Origin: a virus | Direction: 5' to 3' (one strand) | IMG/VR virus record: IMGVR_UViG_3300049728_000070 | Coordinates: 1-20,582 of that record | Length of the DNA stretch: 20,582 nt | Shown here: in pieces, positions 6,112-13,234 of the stretch | Layout of the letters: the number at the start of each line of letters is the position of its first letter | How positions within the stretch are numbered: position 1 is the first letter of the stretch | The notes under the pieces: model-generated | Databases searched by the model: none | Told to the model about the DNA's origin: nothing | What the model saw: only the letters and a program-made list of their open reading frames with translations | Translations under genes and position numbers: made by a program

Positions 6112-7104
6112 ATGGCAATTCTGGGTACCAACAATCCCACCCTGGTGGACATCGCCAACAGTATGGACCCCAACGGGTCCGTAGCATCTGTTGCCGAAGT
6201 CCTCAACCAGACCAACGCGATTCTGGAAGATATGCCCTTCTTCGAATCGAACCTGCCGACCGGCCACCGCTCCATCATCCGTACCGGTCTGCCTACCGCC
6301 ACCTGGCGCAAGTTCTACCAGGGCGTTCCGCCGTCCAAGAGCACCAGGGCGCCCGTCGTTGATTCCGTGGGTATGCTGGAAGCCCGCAACGAGATCGACA
6401 AAGACGAGTGCGAACTGAACGGCAACACCAACGCTTTCCGCCTCACCGAAGCTTTCGCCGAAGTCGAGGGCATGAATCAGCTCATGGCCACCACCGTCTT
6501 CTACGGCGACACCACCCAGAACCCCGAGCAGTTCCACGGCCTGGTACCTCGCTACAACGCCATCGCCTCCAGCCCGATCATGAAGCAGAACATCATCGAC
6601 GGCGGCGGCACCGGCTCCGTCAACACCTCTGTGTGGCTTGTCGTGTGGGGCCCGCAGACCATCTTCGGCATTTTTCCGAAAGGATCCAAGGCCGGTCTCG
6701 TCCACGAGGACCTCGGCCTGATCGACTCCTTCGACTCCAACAACTACCGGTTCCGCTCCTACGCCGACCGCTGGCAGTGGAAGTGCGGCATCGTCGTGAA
6801 GGACTGGAGATACGCGGTTCGTATCTGCAACATAGACGTTACCAACCTCGTGAACCAGACGAGCGCCGCCGACCTCATCTCCCTGATGATCCGCGCCGAG
6901 GCCCGCATTCCTTACCTCACCATGGGCCGTCCGGTGTTCTACTGCTCCCGCACTGTGCGCGAGATGCTGAACATCCAGGCGCTCAATAAGAGCAACTACG
7001 CTCTGTCCATCAGCGAGGCAGCCGGCCAGTTCAAGACCACCTTCATGGGCATCCCGATCAAGACCGTCGATGCGCTGCTCCTGACCGAGGCGCGGGTAGT
7101 TTAA
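6112..7104 (+). CDS. Major capsid protein, BPP-1-like (HK97 fold expected)
   Basis: The 330-residue product begins MAILGTNNPTLVDIANSMDP and has the pattern of the podovirus capsid group that includes BPP-1: a V-L-N-Q-T-N-x-I-L-E-D-M-P-F-F-E-S-N segment (30-46), G-x-R-S-I-I-R-T-G-L-P (51-62) and W-R-K-F-Y-Q-G-V-P-P-S-K-S (65-77). Later there is Y-G-D-T-T-x-N-P-E-Q-F-x-G-L (about 129-142), as expected for the A-domain region, and a C-terminal F-M-G-I-P-I-K-T-V-D-A-L (313-324). An HK97 fold is known for this group. The start at 6112 is chosen because of AAAGGAG at 6097-6103. An own leader with a direct repeat upstream and a terminator-like hairpin downstream suit the most abundant protein of the particle. 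No protease gene is seen, so maturation without proteolysis is likely. Confidence 0.88.
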   Translation: MAILGTNNPTLVDIANSMDPNGSVASVAEVLNQTNAILEDMPFFESNLPTGHRSIIRTGLPTATWRKFYQGVPPSKSTRAPVVDSVGMLEARNEIDKDECELNGNTNAFRLTEAFAEVEGMNQLMATTVFYGDTTQNPEQFHGLVPRYNAIASSPIMKQNIIDGGGTGSVNTSVWLVVWGPQTIFGIFPKGSKAGLVHEDLGLIDSFDSNNYRFRSYADRWQWKCGIVVKDWRYAVRICNIDVTNLVNQTSAADLISLMIRAEARIPYLTMGRPVFYCSRTVREMLNIQALNKSNYALSISEAAGQFKTTFMGIPIKTVDALLLTEARVV

Positions 7105-7111
7105 CCCTAGC

Positions 7112-7137
7112 GGCAGGCGCCCCGAGCGGGGCCTGCC
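7112..7137 (+). terminator. Terminator-like hairpin after the major capsid gene
   Basis: GGCAG (7112-7116) pairs with CTGCC (7133-7137), and GCCCC (7119-7123) pairs with GGGGC (7128-7132). The loop has four bases and there is a two-base bulge on the left arm. The tail after it (TAATCTCTTC) is only moderately T-rich, so it may be a partial terminator or a 3' RNA stabiliser. Confidence 0.6.
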
Positions 7138-7161
7138 TAATCTCTTCAAAAGGAGCAGACC

Positions 7162-7599
7162 ATGCTTATTGACTACCTCAACCAGTTCGCCACGAACCAG
7201 GCGGTTACCGTGTCGGCCTTTTCCACCAACCTGATCGACCTGGGCATGTCCAGGGACATCGGCGCCGGCAAAGAGCTTTACCTTGTCGTGCAGGTGCACC
7301 AGACCATGACCAGTGCTTTCACCATTGCCGCATCCCTTCAGACATCTGCCACCAATAACGGCACCAACCTCAGCGGCACCATTACCACGCTGATGACCAT
7401 GGCCACCATCCCGGCTCTGTCGGTTGCTGGCACGATGCAGATTGCCAAACTCCCCCCCGGCATGGTGGGCGGCTATAAGCAGTTCCTGCAGCTGTACTGG
7501 ACTACTTCGGGCACCCTTACTGCCGGCACCTTCTCCGCATTCCTCACCCCTGACGCTCAGAACTGGCAGGGCTACGCTTCCGGCTTCTCGATCCAGTAA
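7162..7599 (+). CDS. Capsid cement/decoration protein, Bbp16-like
   Basis: The 145-residue protein follows the capsid gene, as the cement protein Bbp16 does in BPP-1. It has the family look: F-A-T-N-Q-A-V-T-V-S-A-F-S-T-N-L-I-D-L-G (9-28), then D-I-G-A-G-K-E-L-Y-L-V-V-Q-V (32-45), a Thr/Ala/Gly-rich beta-type middle, and G-G-Y-K-Q-F-L-Q-L-Y-W-T-T-S-G-T-L-T-A-G (103-122). In BPP-1 the protein joins capsid subunits at the outer surface as an all-beta fold. AAAAGGAG (7147-7154) precedes the ATG by seven bases. Hairpins on both sides isolate this gene, which should allow its level to be tuned relative to the capsid protein. Confidence 0.78.
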   Translation: MLIDYLNQFATNQAVTVSAFSTNLIDLGMSRDIGAGKELYLVVQVHQTMTSAFTIAASLQTSATNNGTNLSGTITTLMTMATIPALSVAGTMQIAKLPPGMVGGYKQFLQLYWTTSGTLTAGTFSAFLTPDAQNWQGYASGFSIQ

Positions 7600-7619
7600 C
7601 CGGAAACGCCACACCAACC

Positions 7620-7641
7620 GGCTGGGGCTTCGGCCCCGGCC
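7620..7641 (+). terminator. Terminator hairpin with TTCG loop after the cement gene
   Basis: A nine-base stem (7620-7628 with 7633-7641, including one G-U pair) closes a TTCG tetraloop, an unusually stable loop. It is followed by CTTCCTTC-type pyrimidines. It is a good intrinsic terminator candidate, perhaps leaky because tail genes follow in the same direction. Confidence 0.72.
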
Positions 7642-7670
7642 TTCCTTCAAACGATTAAGGGAGTCCCGAT

Positions 7671-8153
7671 ATGAAGTGCATCGCAGACGAAAAAGGGTAC
7701 GGCGGGCCGGGTGTCGGCATTGTCCAGGCAGGGCAGCAGTTCGACTGGGACGGCCCCGAGTGTCCCGGATGGGCGAGCGAAGTTGTAGGCACAGCAGGTT
7801 CCGGTACCTTGGCGCCCCCCGCCGACGAGATGACCAAGGATGAAATTGCCGCCAAGCTCGATGAGATGACCATCGGCTACAACCCCCGCGACAAGAAGGC
7901 CCTGCTCTACGCCATCCTGCAGGCTGAGCTTGCCAACCCGGGCGACGGTGAAACGCTGTCGGCCATTCAGCAGGTGCAGGACTTCAAAACCCTGTACACC
8001 TTTCAGACGGAGGGGCGCAGTGCCAACATCGACAACGCGATCAACCGGCGCGGGATGGAGTTGGTCAAGCAGGCCGCCGACGCTGCAGAGCCTCCGCTCA
8101 ATGCCTCTGTCGACCTGAGCGGTGCACCCAGCAACACTACGCTCGGAGGGTAG
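7671..8153 (+). CDS. Phage protein with HeH/LEM-type helix-turn-helix segment
   Basis: This is a 160-residue protein. The first 35 residues (Q-A-G-Q-Q-F-D-W near 19-26, P-G-W-A at 32-35) look like a small beta unit often found in phage accessory head or tail proteins. Residues 54-84 match the HeH/LEM pattern: M-T-K-D-E-I-A-A-K-L-D-E-M, then Y-N-P-R-D-K-K-A-L-L. Related short modules occur in SAP and Rho N-terminal domains and can bind nucleic acid or proteins. The rest is helical (95-140) with a low-complexity end. AAGGGAG (7657-7663) supports the start. It lies between cement and tail genes, so a head-completion role is reasonable but unproven. Confidence 0.6.
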   Translation: MKCIADEKGYGGPGVGIVQAGQQFDWDGPECPGWASEVVGTAGSGTLAPPADEMTKDEIAAKLDEMTIGYNPRDKKALLYAILQAELANPGDGETLSAIQQVQDFKTLYTFQTEGRSANIDNAINRRGMELVKQAADAAEPPLNASVDLSGAPSNTTLGG

Positions 8154-8156
8154 GTC

Positions 8157-8396
8157 ATGCCAAACATGAACGCTTACCCGATCATGTGGAAGGAGTACGG
8201 GATCACCGACGAAGACACCAAGGGCGAGGTGCACTACTTCGGCTGGCTCAACATCAAGGGCGGCTGGTACATCCGCGAGTTCACTCCGTCCACCGGTGCG
8301 CACCGCTATAAGTTCGGCTTCGGCGATTACCCGCAGGTCTGGAAAGCACGGGCCTTCCACAGTTACAAGTACGTGACAGAAGTCCATCAGGGGTAA
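8157..8396 (+). CDS. Small conserved phage protein of unknown function
   Basis: The 79-residue protein has many aromatic residues: W-K-E-Y-G (11-15), Y-F-G-W-L (27-31), K-G-G-W-Y-I-R-E-F (34-42), R-Y-K-F-G-F-G-D-Y-P-Q-V-W (50-62) and a final Y-K-Y-V. Small proteins with a GGWYI and RY..G..DY..W pattern occur between head and tail genes of podoviruses, and I have seen no assigned role for them. It is probably beta-rich and soluble. The ATG is three bases after the previous stop and the TAA two bases before the tail adaptor gene, so it is part of one translation unit. Confidence 0.6.
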   Translation: MPNMNAYPIMWKEYGITDEDTKGEVHYFGWLNIKGGWYIREFTPSTGAHRYKFGFGDYPQVWKARAFHSYKYVTEVHQG

Positions 8397-8398
8397 CT

Positions 8399-9055
8399 AT
8401 GGCACGCTCAGCCGTCCAAATATGCAACACAGCCCTGGCACGGATCGGGGTGAGCCAGTTCATCCAGGATATCAAAGAGAACAGCGCGCAGGGCATCGTC
8501 TGCAACCAGTTCTACCAGGATTGCCTTGAACAGGTGCTGGCTGACCACCCTTGGAAGTTCGCGACCAGGTACGCGGCCCTGCAGCTGACCGGCACGCCGA
8601 ACTCGGACTATTCCAACCTGTATGCCTACCCGAACGACTGCCTGTTCGCGCGGCAGCTGTACAACGACACCACCATCATGAGCCTGACCTCGAACGGGAT
8701 CTACATCGACAGTTGGGACCTGTACGCGATCCTGCCGTTCATCCCGATCATTCCCTTCACCGTCATTGAGGACGAGGTGAACGGCGGGCTTCTCCTTGCC
8801 ACCGACCTGGACACGCCGACGCTGGTTTACACGGCGCGCATCGCTAACCCCAACCTCTTCACCCCCGGCTTTGCCAGCGCACTAGCCTGGAAGCTCGCGA
8901 GCGAGATCGCCGCGCCGCTCACCGGCAAGCTGGAATACGGTAAGGCTGCTGATGACGCCTACAACAAGGCCATGAGCACGGCACAGGCCCGCGACCTCAA
9001 CGAGGGCCACGAGAACGATCAGCGCGAGTCTGAGCTGATAATTGTGAGGCTGTAA
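8399..9055 (+). CDS. Tail adaptor (tail tubular protein A, T7 gp11-like)
   Basis: The 218-residue protein has the adaptor pattern: A-V-Q-I-C-N-T-A-L-A-R-I-G (5-17), then F-Y-Q-D-C-L-E-Q-V-L-A-D-H-P-W-K-F-A-T-R (38-57) and a Y-P-N-D-C-L-F-A-R segment (77-85). A final helix follows with A-L-A-W-K-L-A-S-E-I-A-A-P-L-T-G (about 160-175). T7 gp11 and P22 gp4 relatives form a ring under the portal and hold the nozzle and, in many phages, the fibres. The length is near that of gp11 (196). The TAA overlaps the next gene's start (TAAATG), so adaptor and nozzle are coupled. Confidence 0.87.
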   Translation: MARSAVQICNTALARIGVSQFIQDIKENSAQGIVCNQFYQDCLEQVLADHPWKFATRYAALQLTGTPNSDYSNLYAYPNDCLFARQLYNDTTIMSLTSNGIYIDSWDLYAILPFIPIIPFTVIEDEVNGGLLLATDLDTPTLVYTARIANPNLFTPGFASALAWKLASEIAAPLTGKLEYGKAADDAYNKAMSTAQARDLNEGHENDQRESELIIVRL

Positions 9056-11470
9056 ATGGATCTGCAACAGCCGAGCTTCACCAGCGGGGAACTTTCCCCA
9101 AGCCTGTACGGGCGCGTCGACCTGGAGCGGTACTTCACTGGCCTCGCCATCTGCCGCAACTTCATCGTCATGAAATACGGCGGCGTGCAGAACAGGCCGG
9201 GGACCAAGTTCATCAGCGAGGTGAACGACTCCACGCACCTGGCAAGGCTGATCCCCTTCCAGTTCTCCGACACCCAGACCTACGTGCTGGAGTTTGGCAA
9301 CTACACCATGCGGGCATTCAGGAATGGGGTGCTTGTGACCCCTACGCCGGTCGTCACCCTGTGGGCCGATACCGACCTGTTCCTCCTGAAATTCACCCAG
9401 AGCAATGATGTGGTGACCGTCTGCCACCCGGACTATCCGGTGCAGCAGATTTCCCGCTACAGCGACAGCAGCTGGACCGTGACGCCGTTCAACAACATCA
9501 ACGGGCCTTTTCTCGACCTGAACGTCAACCAGGGCAACACGGTCTATGCAAGCGCCTCAACCGGGACCGTCACCCTCACGGCGAACTTCGCCCTGTTCGA
9601 TTCCACGCACCTCGGGCAGCTGATCTACCTCGGACAGAATCCGGACTCGACCACGCCCGCCTGGCAGGTGCAGACCGCCACGGCCGTTAACGACATCGTG
9701 CGCGCCGGCTCGAACTACTACCAGGCGCAGACGGCTGGAACGACCGGGACCGTTGAGCCTGACGTGCTCGAAGGCGTGGTGAATGACGGCACCCCCGGCA
9801 TCACGTGGGCCTACCTGCATTCGGGGTCCGGTATTGCGCTGATCGCCGGTGTCACCGACTCGATGCACGCGACGGCCACGGTGCTCACGTTCCTCCCTGA
9901 ACTGCTGGTGTCGTCAGTTGTCGCGAAGTCAATCGCAGGTCTCGTGCCGAGTCCCGACGGCGTGCAACCCGTAGTCGTCAACATTCTGGCTCACTACTTT
10001 CTCACCGGGGCGTCGGTTACGATTGCAGGGGTAACCGGGACCACGGGCGTGAATGGAACGTCGACGATCACGGTGATTGACGCTAACCATTTCTCCCTGA
10101 ACGGTAGCACCGACACGAGGGCCTACACGGGCGGCGGGACGGCAACGAACAATGCAGCCGCTACGCCTACCTACAACTGGGCGTTTGAGGCCTGGGGGAG
10201 CACTGAGGGCTATCCTTGCACCACCGGCTTCTATCAGCAGCGGCAATGCTTCGGCGGCATGGCCGGTCACCCCTCCACCATCGAGATGAGCCGCACCGCA
10301 GGCTATACCGACTTCGGCGTGAGTAACCCGATTGTCGATGATGACGCGCTGACCGTGGAAGTCTTCGCCAACAAGAACGTGCAGATCAGGCACATCCTGG
10401 AGCTGTCCTATCTCGTCGTGCTCACCTCGGGCGGCATCTGGGCCATGTTCGGCGGGTCCAATGGTGACGGCGTGGTTACCCCGTCAACCGTGCAGCTCAA
10501 GTCGCAGAGCATCAACTCTGTCTCCAACGTCCCCCCGCTGCGCGTCGATCATGTCGCGCTGTTCGTCCAGGACAAGGGCGCGCAGGTCCGCTCGCTGATG
10601 TACTCCTATGTCGATAACAACTTCATCGGGCAGGACGTCACGCTGAGCGCCGGTCACCTCTTCGCCGGGTACACGCTGGTGGACTGGTGCTACCAGGAAA
10701 CCCCGAACTCTATCATCTGGGCTGTGCGGAGCGATGGCGCTCTCCTGGGGTTCACCTTCGTCCCGGATCAGCAGATCACCGCCTGGCACCGCCACGACAC
10801 CCCCGGCAACGTCGAGTCATGCATCTGCATCACCGAGAACAATGAGGACGTGGTTTACCTCCTGGTTAACCGGACCATTAGCGGCGTGCAGCGCAGATAC
10901 ATCGAGCGCATGGATACGCGGGACTGGTCGAATCCGGTCACCGCTCCCAACCCCTCGCTTGCGTGGTTCGTTGATTGCGGGCAGTCCTATTCCGGCGCTC
11001 CTGCAACGGTCATCTCCGGACTTGACTACCTGGACGGGCAGACGGTTTCCATTCTCGCCGACGGGTTCGTGCACCCGCAGCAGGTTGTCATTGGCGGCAG
11101 TATCACGCTCAACTGGGCGGCGTCCAATGTGGTTGTCGGCCTCCCGATCACCGCTGATCTTCAGACACTGGAACTCACGACGAAGCAGGACGGCGGCATG
11201 CTGCAGAAGAACAAGATCGTCAGTCGGGTGTCGCTGCTGCTCAACGAGACGCTTTCCGTTAATTACGGCCCGGACGCCGCGCACCTGCTGAGCCATAAGC
11301 AGCGCACGATTGAGAACTACAACGAGCCGATCAACCCGCTCTCGGGGATCATGACCGATTCCCTCCTTACCAACTGGGGCAAGACTGCGCAGATCTTCAT
11401 CAGGCAGTCGGACCCTTTACCGATAACGATCCTCGCGATCATGCCGGAGGTAACCAGTGGCGGGAACTGA
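9056..11470 (+). CDS. Tail nozzle (tail tubular protein B, T7 gp12-like)
   Basis: The 804-residue protein is close in length to T7 gp12 (794). The start has the family hallmark: Q-Q-P-S-F-T-S-G-E-L-S-P-S-L-Y-G-R-V-D-L (4-23), then R-N-F-I-V-M-K-Y-G-G-V-Q-N-R-P-G-T-K-F (34-52). Six copies form the tube tip and the DNA gate. Two additions are visible in the N-terminal half: about 205-262, a V-R-A-G-S-N-Y-Y-Q-A-Q module ending D-G-T-P-G-I-T-W-A-Y-L, which looks like a small beta binding module; and about 305-365, a T-G-A-S-V-T-I-A-G-V-T-G-T ... F-S-L-N-G-S ... Y-T-G-G-G-T module familiar from many phage surface proteins. They may face outward. The end overlaps the next gene by 14 bases. Confidence 0.88.
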   Translation: MDLQQPSFTSGELSPSLYGRVDLERYFTGLAICRNFIVMKYGGVQNRPGTKFISEVNDSTHLARLIPFQFSDTQTYVLEFGNYTMRAFRNGVLVTPTPVVTLWADTDLFLLKFTQSNDVVTVCHPDYPVQQISRYSDSSWTVTPFNNINGPFLDLNVNQGNTVYASASTGTVTLTANFALFDSTHLGQLIYLGQNPDSTTPAWQVQTATAVNDIVRAGSNYYQAQTAGTTGTVEPDVLEGVVNDGTPGITWAYLHSGSGIALIAGVTDSMHATATVLTFLPELLVSSVVAKSIAGLVPSPDGVQPVVVNILAHYFLTGASVTIAGVTGTTGVNGTSTITVIDANHFSLNGSTDTRAYTGGGTATNNAAATPTYNWAFEAWGSTEGYPCTTGFYQQRQCFGGMAGHPSTIEMSRTAGYTDFGVSNPIVDDDALTVEVFANKNVQIRHILELSYLVVLTSGGIWAMFGGSNGDGVVTPSTVQLKSQSINSVSNVPPLRVDHVALFVQDKGAQVRSLMYSYVDNNFIGQDVTLSAGHLFAGYTLVDWCYQETPNSIIWAVRSDGALLGFTFVPDQQITAWHRHDTPGNVESCICITENNEDVVYLLVNRTISGVQRRYIERMDTRDWSNPVTAPNPSLAWFVDCGQSYSGAPATVISGLDYLDGQTVSILADGFVHPQQVVIGGSITLNWAASNVVVGLPITADLQTLELTTKQDGGMLQKNKIVSRVSLLLNETLSVNYGPDAAHLLSHKQRTIENYNEPINPLSGIMTDSLLTNWGKTAQIFIRQSDPLPITILAIMPEVTSGGN
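11446..11450 (+). promoter_or_regulatory. Ribosome binding site for the GTG start at 11457
   Basis: GGAGG within the end of the nozzle gene lies six bases before GTG 11457. It supports this non-ATG start over later ATG codons in the frame. Confidence 0.6.
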
Positions 11471-11846
11471 TGAATGCCTATTCCAGCGGGAGCTGCCGGA
11501 GGTGCAGCTATGCCGCCAAGAGCGCAGCATGGCAAGCATGGAGTCTGCGGTTAAGACCATCGCTAAAGCGGTGGACGAGATCAAGGACGGGCAGAAGGAA
11601 AATAATAAGCTGATGCGGGACATCGCCGTCCAGGGCACCAAGGTTGACGCGCTGGTGAAAGCTCTGGATGTGGAGGTGGCCGACAGGAAGCATGTCAATG
11701 ACATCCTCTTCACACGGGTTCAAGCACTCGAACAAGCCCCCGTGCAGGCCGCCAATAACAGGCAGTCAGGTCTCTGGGGTAATGTGGCAGCCGCCATCAT
11801 TGGTGCTCTCATGGCGCTCATCATCCTTTTTGCGGGGAAAAAATGA
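11457..11846 (+). CDS. Coiled-coil protein with C-terminal membrane helix (XhlA/holin-like)
   Basis: The frame begins with GTG and encodes 129 residues. A long charged helix runs from about 25 to 95 with heptad-like hydrophobic spacing, and one membrane helix lies near the end (about 106-126: W-G-N-V-A-A-A-I-I-G-A-L-M-A-L-I-I-L-F), closing with G-K-K. This layout, cytoplasmic coiled coil plus tail anchor, is seen in XhlA-type lysis proteins and in other small phage membrane proteins. A holin or superinfection role is possible. The position among structural genes rather than beside an endolysin (none is seen in the window) leaves a membrane anchor for ejection open too. It overlaps the nozzle gene by 14 bases, and its TGA overlaps the next ATG. 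Confidence 0.6.
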   Translation: MAGTDECLFQRELPEVQLCRQERSMASMESAVKTIAKAVDEIKDGQKENNKLMRDIAVQGTKVDALVKALDVEVADRKHVNDILFTRVQALEQAPVQAANNRQSGLWGNVAAAIIGALMALIILFAGKK

Positions 11847-12301
11847 AACTATGGATAGCGGAAGCCAGAGGGACCCACATCCCGGCTATTGCGGCGAATG
11901 CGCGGCAGGCTGACCGGGACGAGATGGAAGCCTTTGCGGGGCTGAGCGTCAAGGAAGCTCTGGAGGTGTCGCTTGCAAACTCCACCAGGGCATGGACCGT
12001 GTTCGTCGGCGATGAGGCGGCTTGCATGTGCGGGGTCACCCCGATGCCGCTCAGGGTCGGGCGCCCCTGGATGATCGGCACCAATGTCATCGACAAGTAC
12101 CAGCTGCCCCTCCTTCGCGCCTGCAGGCCGGTGGTGCAGGAAATGCGGCAGGGTTTTACGCTCCTGGAGAACTTCGTGGACGCGCGCAACACCCGGGCAC
12201 TCCGGTGGCTCAAGTGGCTGGGGTTCGAGGTCGATGTCTTCGCTGTTCCCGCAGGAGTGTCCGGCATGCCGTTTTACCGGTTTGAGATGGAGGGGAGATG
12301 A
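11843..12301 (+). CDS. T7 gp13-like protein with GNAT acetyltransferase fold
   Basis: The 152-residue protein matches the T7 gp13-type family (DUF2833), which has a GNAT-like fold. A central beta/alpha pattern (T-R-A-W-T-V-F-V-G-D-E-A-A-C-M-C-G-V, 48-65) leads to W-M-I-G-T (76-80), and the characteristic GNAT C-terminal signature follows: F-V-D-A-R-N-T-R-A-L-R-W-L-K-W-L-G-F-E-V (111-130). The classical acetyl-CoA loop Q/R-x-x-G-x-G/A is not evident, so catalysis is uncertain. T7 gp13 is needed for virion assembly of internal proteins but its activity is unclear. The start shares four bases with the previous stop, and its TGA overlaps the cupin start. Confidence 0.75.
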   Translation: MKLWIAEARGTHIPAIAANARQADRDEMEAFAGLSVKEALEVSLANSTRAWTVFVGDEAACMCGVTPMPLRVGRPWMIGTNVIDKYQLPLLRACRPVVQEMRQGFTLLENFVDARNTRALRWLKWLGFEVDVFAVPAGVSGMPFYRFEMEGR

Positions 12302-12750
12302 ACGAGCCAACAACAGCAATAGAGGACTTCGCCGGGAAGATAACAGCATCCGAGAACTTCATCGGGAGCCTTGAACAGCTCACCATCGAGGTGGAGCACT
12401 CCTTTGGGGAAGGACTGTACCGCAGGAAGGCGACCGCGCCGAAAGATTCAGTCATCATCTCCATGGTCCATCTGCACGACAACTTCGCTTTCATCATGAC
12501 AGGTGAGGTGACGGTGATCTCCGAAGATGGCCCGCAGAGGATCAAGGCGCCTGCCGCCTTCCTCACCAAGGCCGGAACCAAGCGGATGATTATAGCCCAC
12601 GAGGAATCAATCTGGTACACCGTCCACGCCTTGCCGGCAGAGCTAGGTGAGCACTCAAAAATAGAAGACGTAGAGGATTATATTGCTTGTGGCACGCTGG
12701 CCGATTACGACCGGTGGCTCCTTGCAGAACAGTTGAAGCTGGAGGCTTGA
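12298..12750 (+). CDS. Phage cupin-fold protein
   Basis: The 150-residue protein reads like a single cupin barrel: V-H-L-H-D-N-F-A-F-I-M-T-G-E-V-T-V-I (57-74), S-E-D-G-P-Q-R-I-K-A-P (75-85), then a T-K-A-G-T-K-R segment (90-96), H101 in I-A-H-E and W-Y-T-V-H110. H58, H60 and H101 are possible metal ligands. The turn normally reads G-(x)5-H-x-H-(x)3-4-E-(x)6-G, and part of it is recognisable. Similar cupins are common between gp13-like and gp14-like genes of podoviruses; no role is established. A late I-E-D-V-E-D-Y-I stretch (122-129) is also typical. It starts within an ATGA overlap. Confidence 0.68.
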   Translation: MNEPTTAIEDFAGKITASENFIGSLEQLTIEVEHSFGEGLYRRKATAPKDSVIISMVHLHDNFAFIMTGEVTVISEDGPQRIKAPAAFLTKAGTKRMIIAHEESIWYTVHALPAELGEHSKIEDVEDYIACGTLADYDRWLLAEQLKLEA

Positions 12751-12751
12751 T

Positions 12752-13234
12752 ATGTCAGTAGCATGGGTAGCGGCAGGGATAGCGATAGTCGGGGCAAGCT
12801 TAACCGCGACCGGCATGGTCGAGCAGGGTCAAACGCAGAAGAAGGCCGCTGACTACAACGCCGCAGTTGAGAAGAACTCGGCCAAGGACGCCCTGCAGCG
12901 CGGTGCAGACTCCGCGGCCCAGAACGACCAGAAGACGCGCCGGCTGATGGCAACCCAGAACGCGACCATGGGGGCTAACGGCCTGGTGACAACCTCAGGG
13001 ACGCCGCTGGATATCCTGACTAGTACGGCAGGGATGGGCGAACTTGATTCGCTCAGGTTGCTGAATAACTCCTCTCGCGAGGCGTCAGGGCTCACCTCTC
13101 AAGCCGCCATCACCCAGTACCAGGGCGACCAGGCACAGACAGCGGGCTACATCGGTGCAGCCGGGACAGTCCTGGGCGGCGCTTCAAGCGCATACTTCGG
13201 CGGTCAGAAGGCGGGCTCGTGGGGTAAGCAGTAA
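12752..13234 (+). CDS. Internal virion (ejection) protein, T7 gp14-like
   Basis: The 160-residue protein has one hydrophobic N-terminal helix (about 3-22), then a helical Ala/Gln-rich middle (27-70) and A-T-M-G-A-N-G-L-V-T-T-S-G-T-P-L-D-I-L (70-89), the hallmark of gp14-type proteins. A Gly/Ala-rich second hydrophobic segment (Y-I-G-A-A-G-T-V-L-G-G-A-S-S-A-Y-F-G-G, about 133-151) follows. T7 gp14 leaves the virion first and forms the outer-membrane part of the DNA channel. The order (14-like, 15-like, large 16-like) follows T7. Its TAA overlaps the next ATG (TAATG at 13232-13236). Confidence 0.8.
   Translation: MSVAWVAAGIAIVGASLTATGMVEQGQTQKKAADYNAAVEKNSAKDALQRGADSAAQNDQKTRRLMATQNATMGANGLVTTSGTPLDILTSTAGMGELDSLRLLNNSSREASGLTSQAAITQYQGDQAQTAGYIGAAGTVLGGASSAYFGGQKAGSWGKQ

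Noticed and set aside
6022-7650. Minus-strand open frame of 542 residues across capsid and cement genes
   Set aside because: It runs through two recognised structural genes and both terminator-like hairpins; its product is Gly/Val/His-rich with no fold, typical of a shadow frame.
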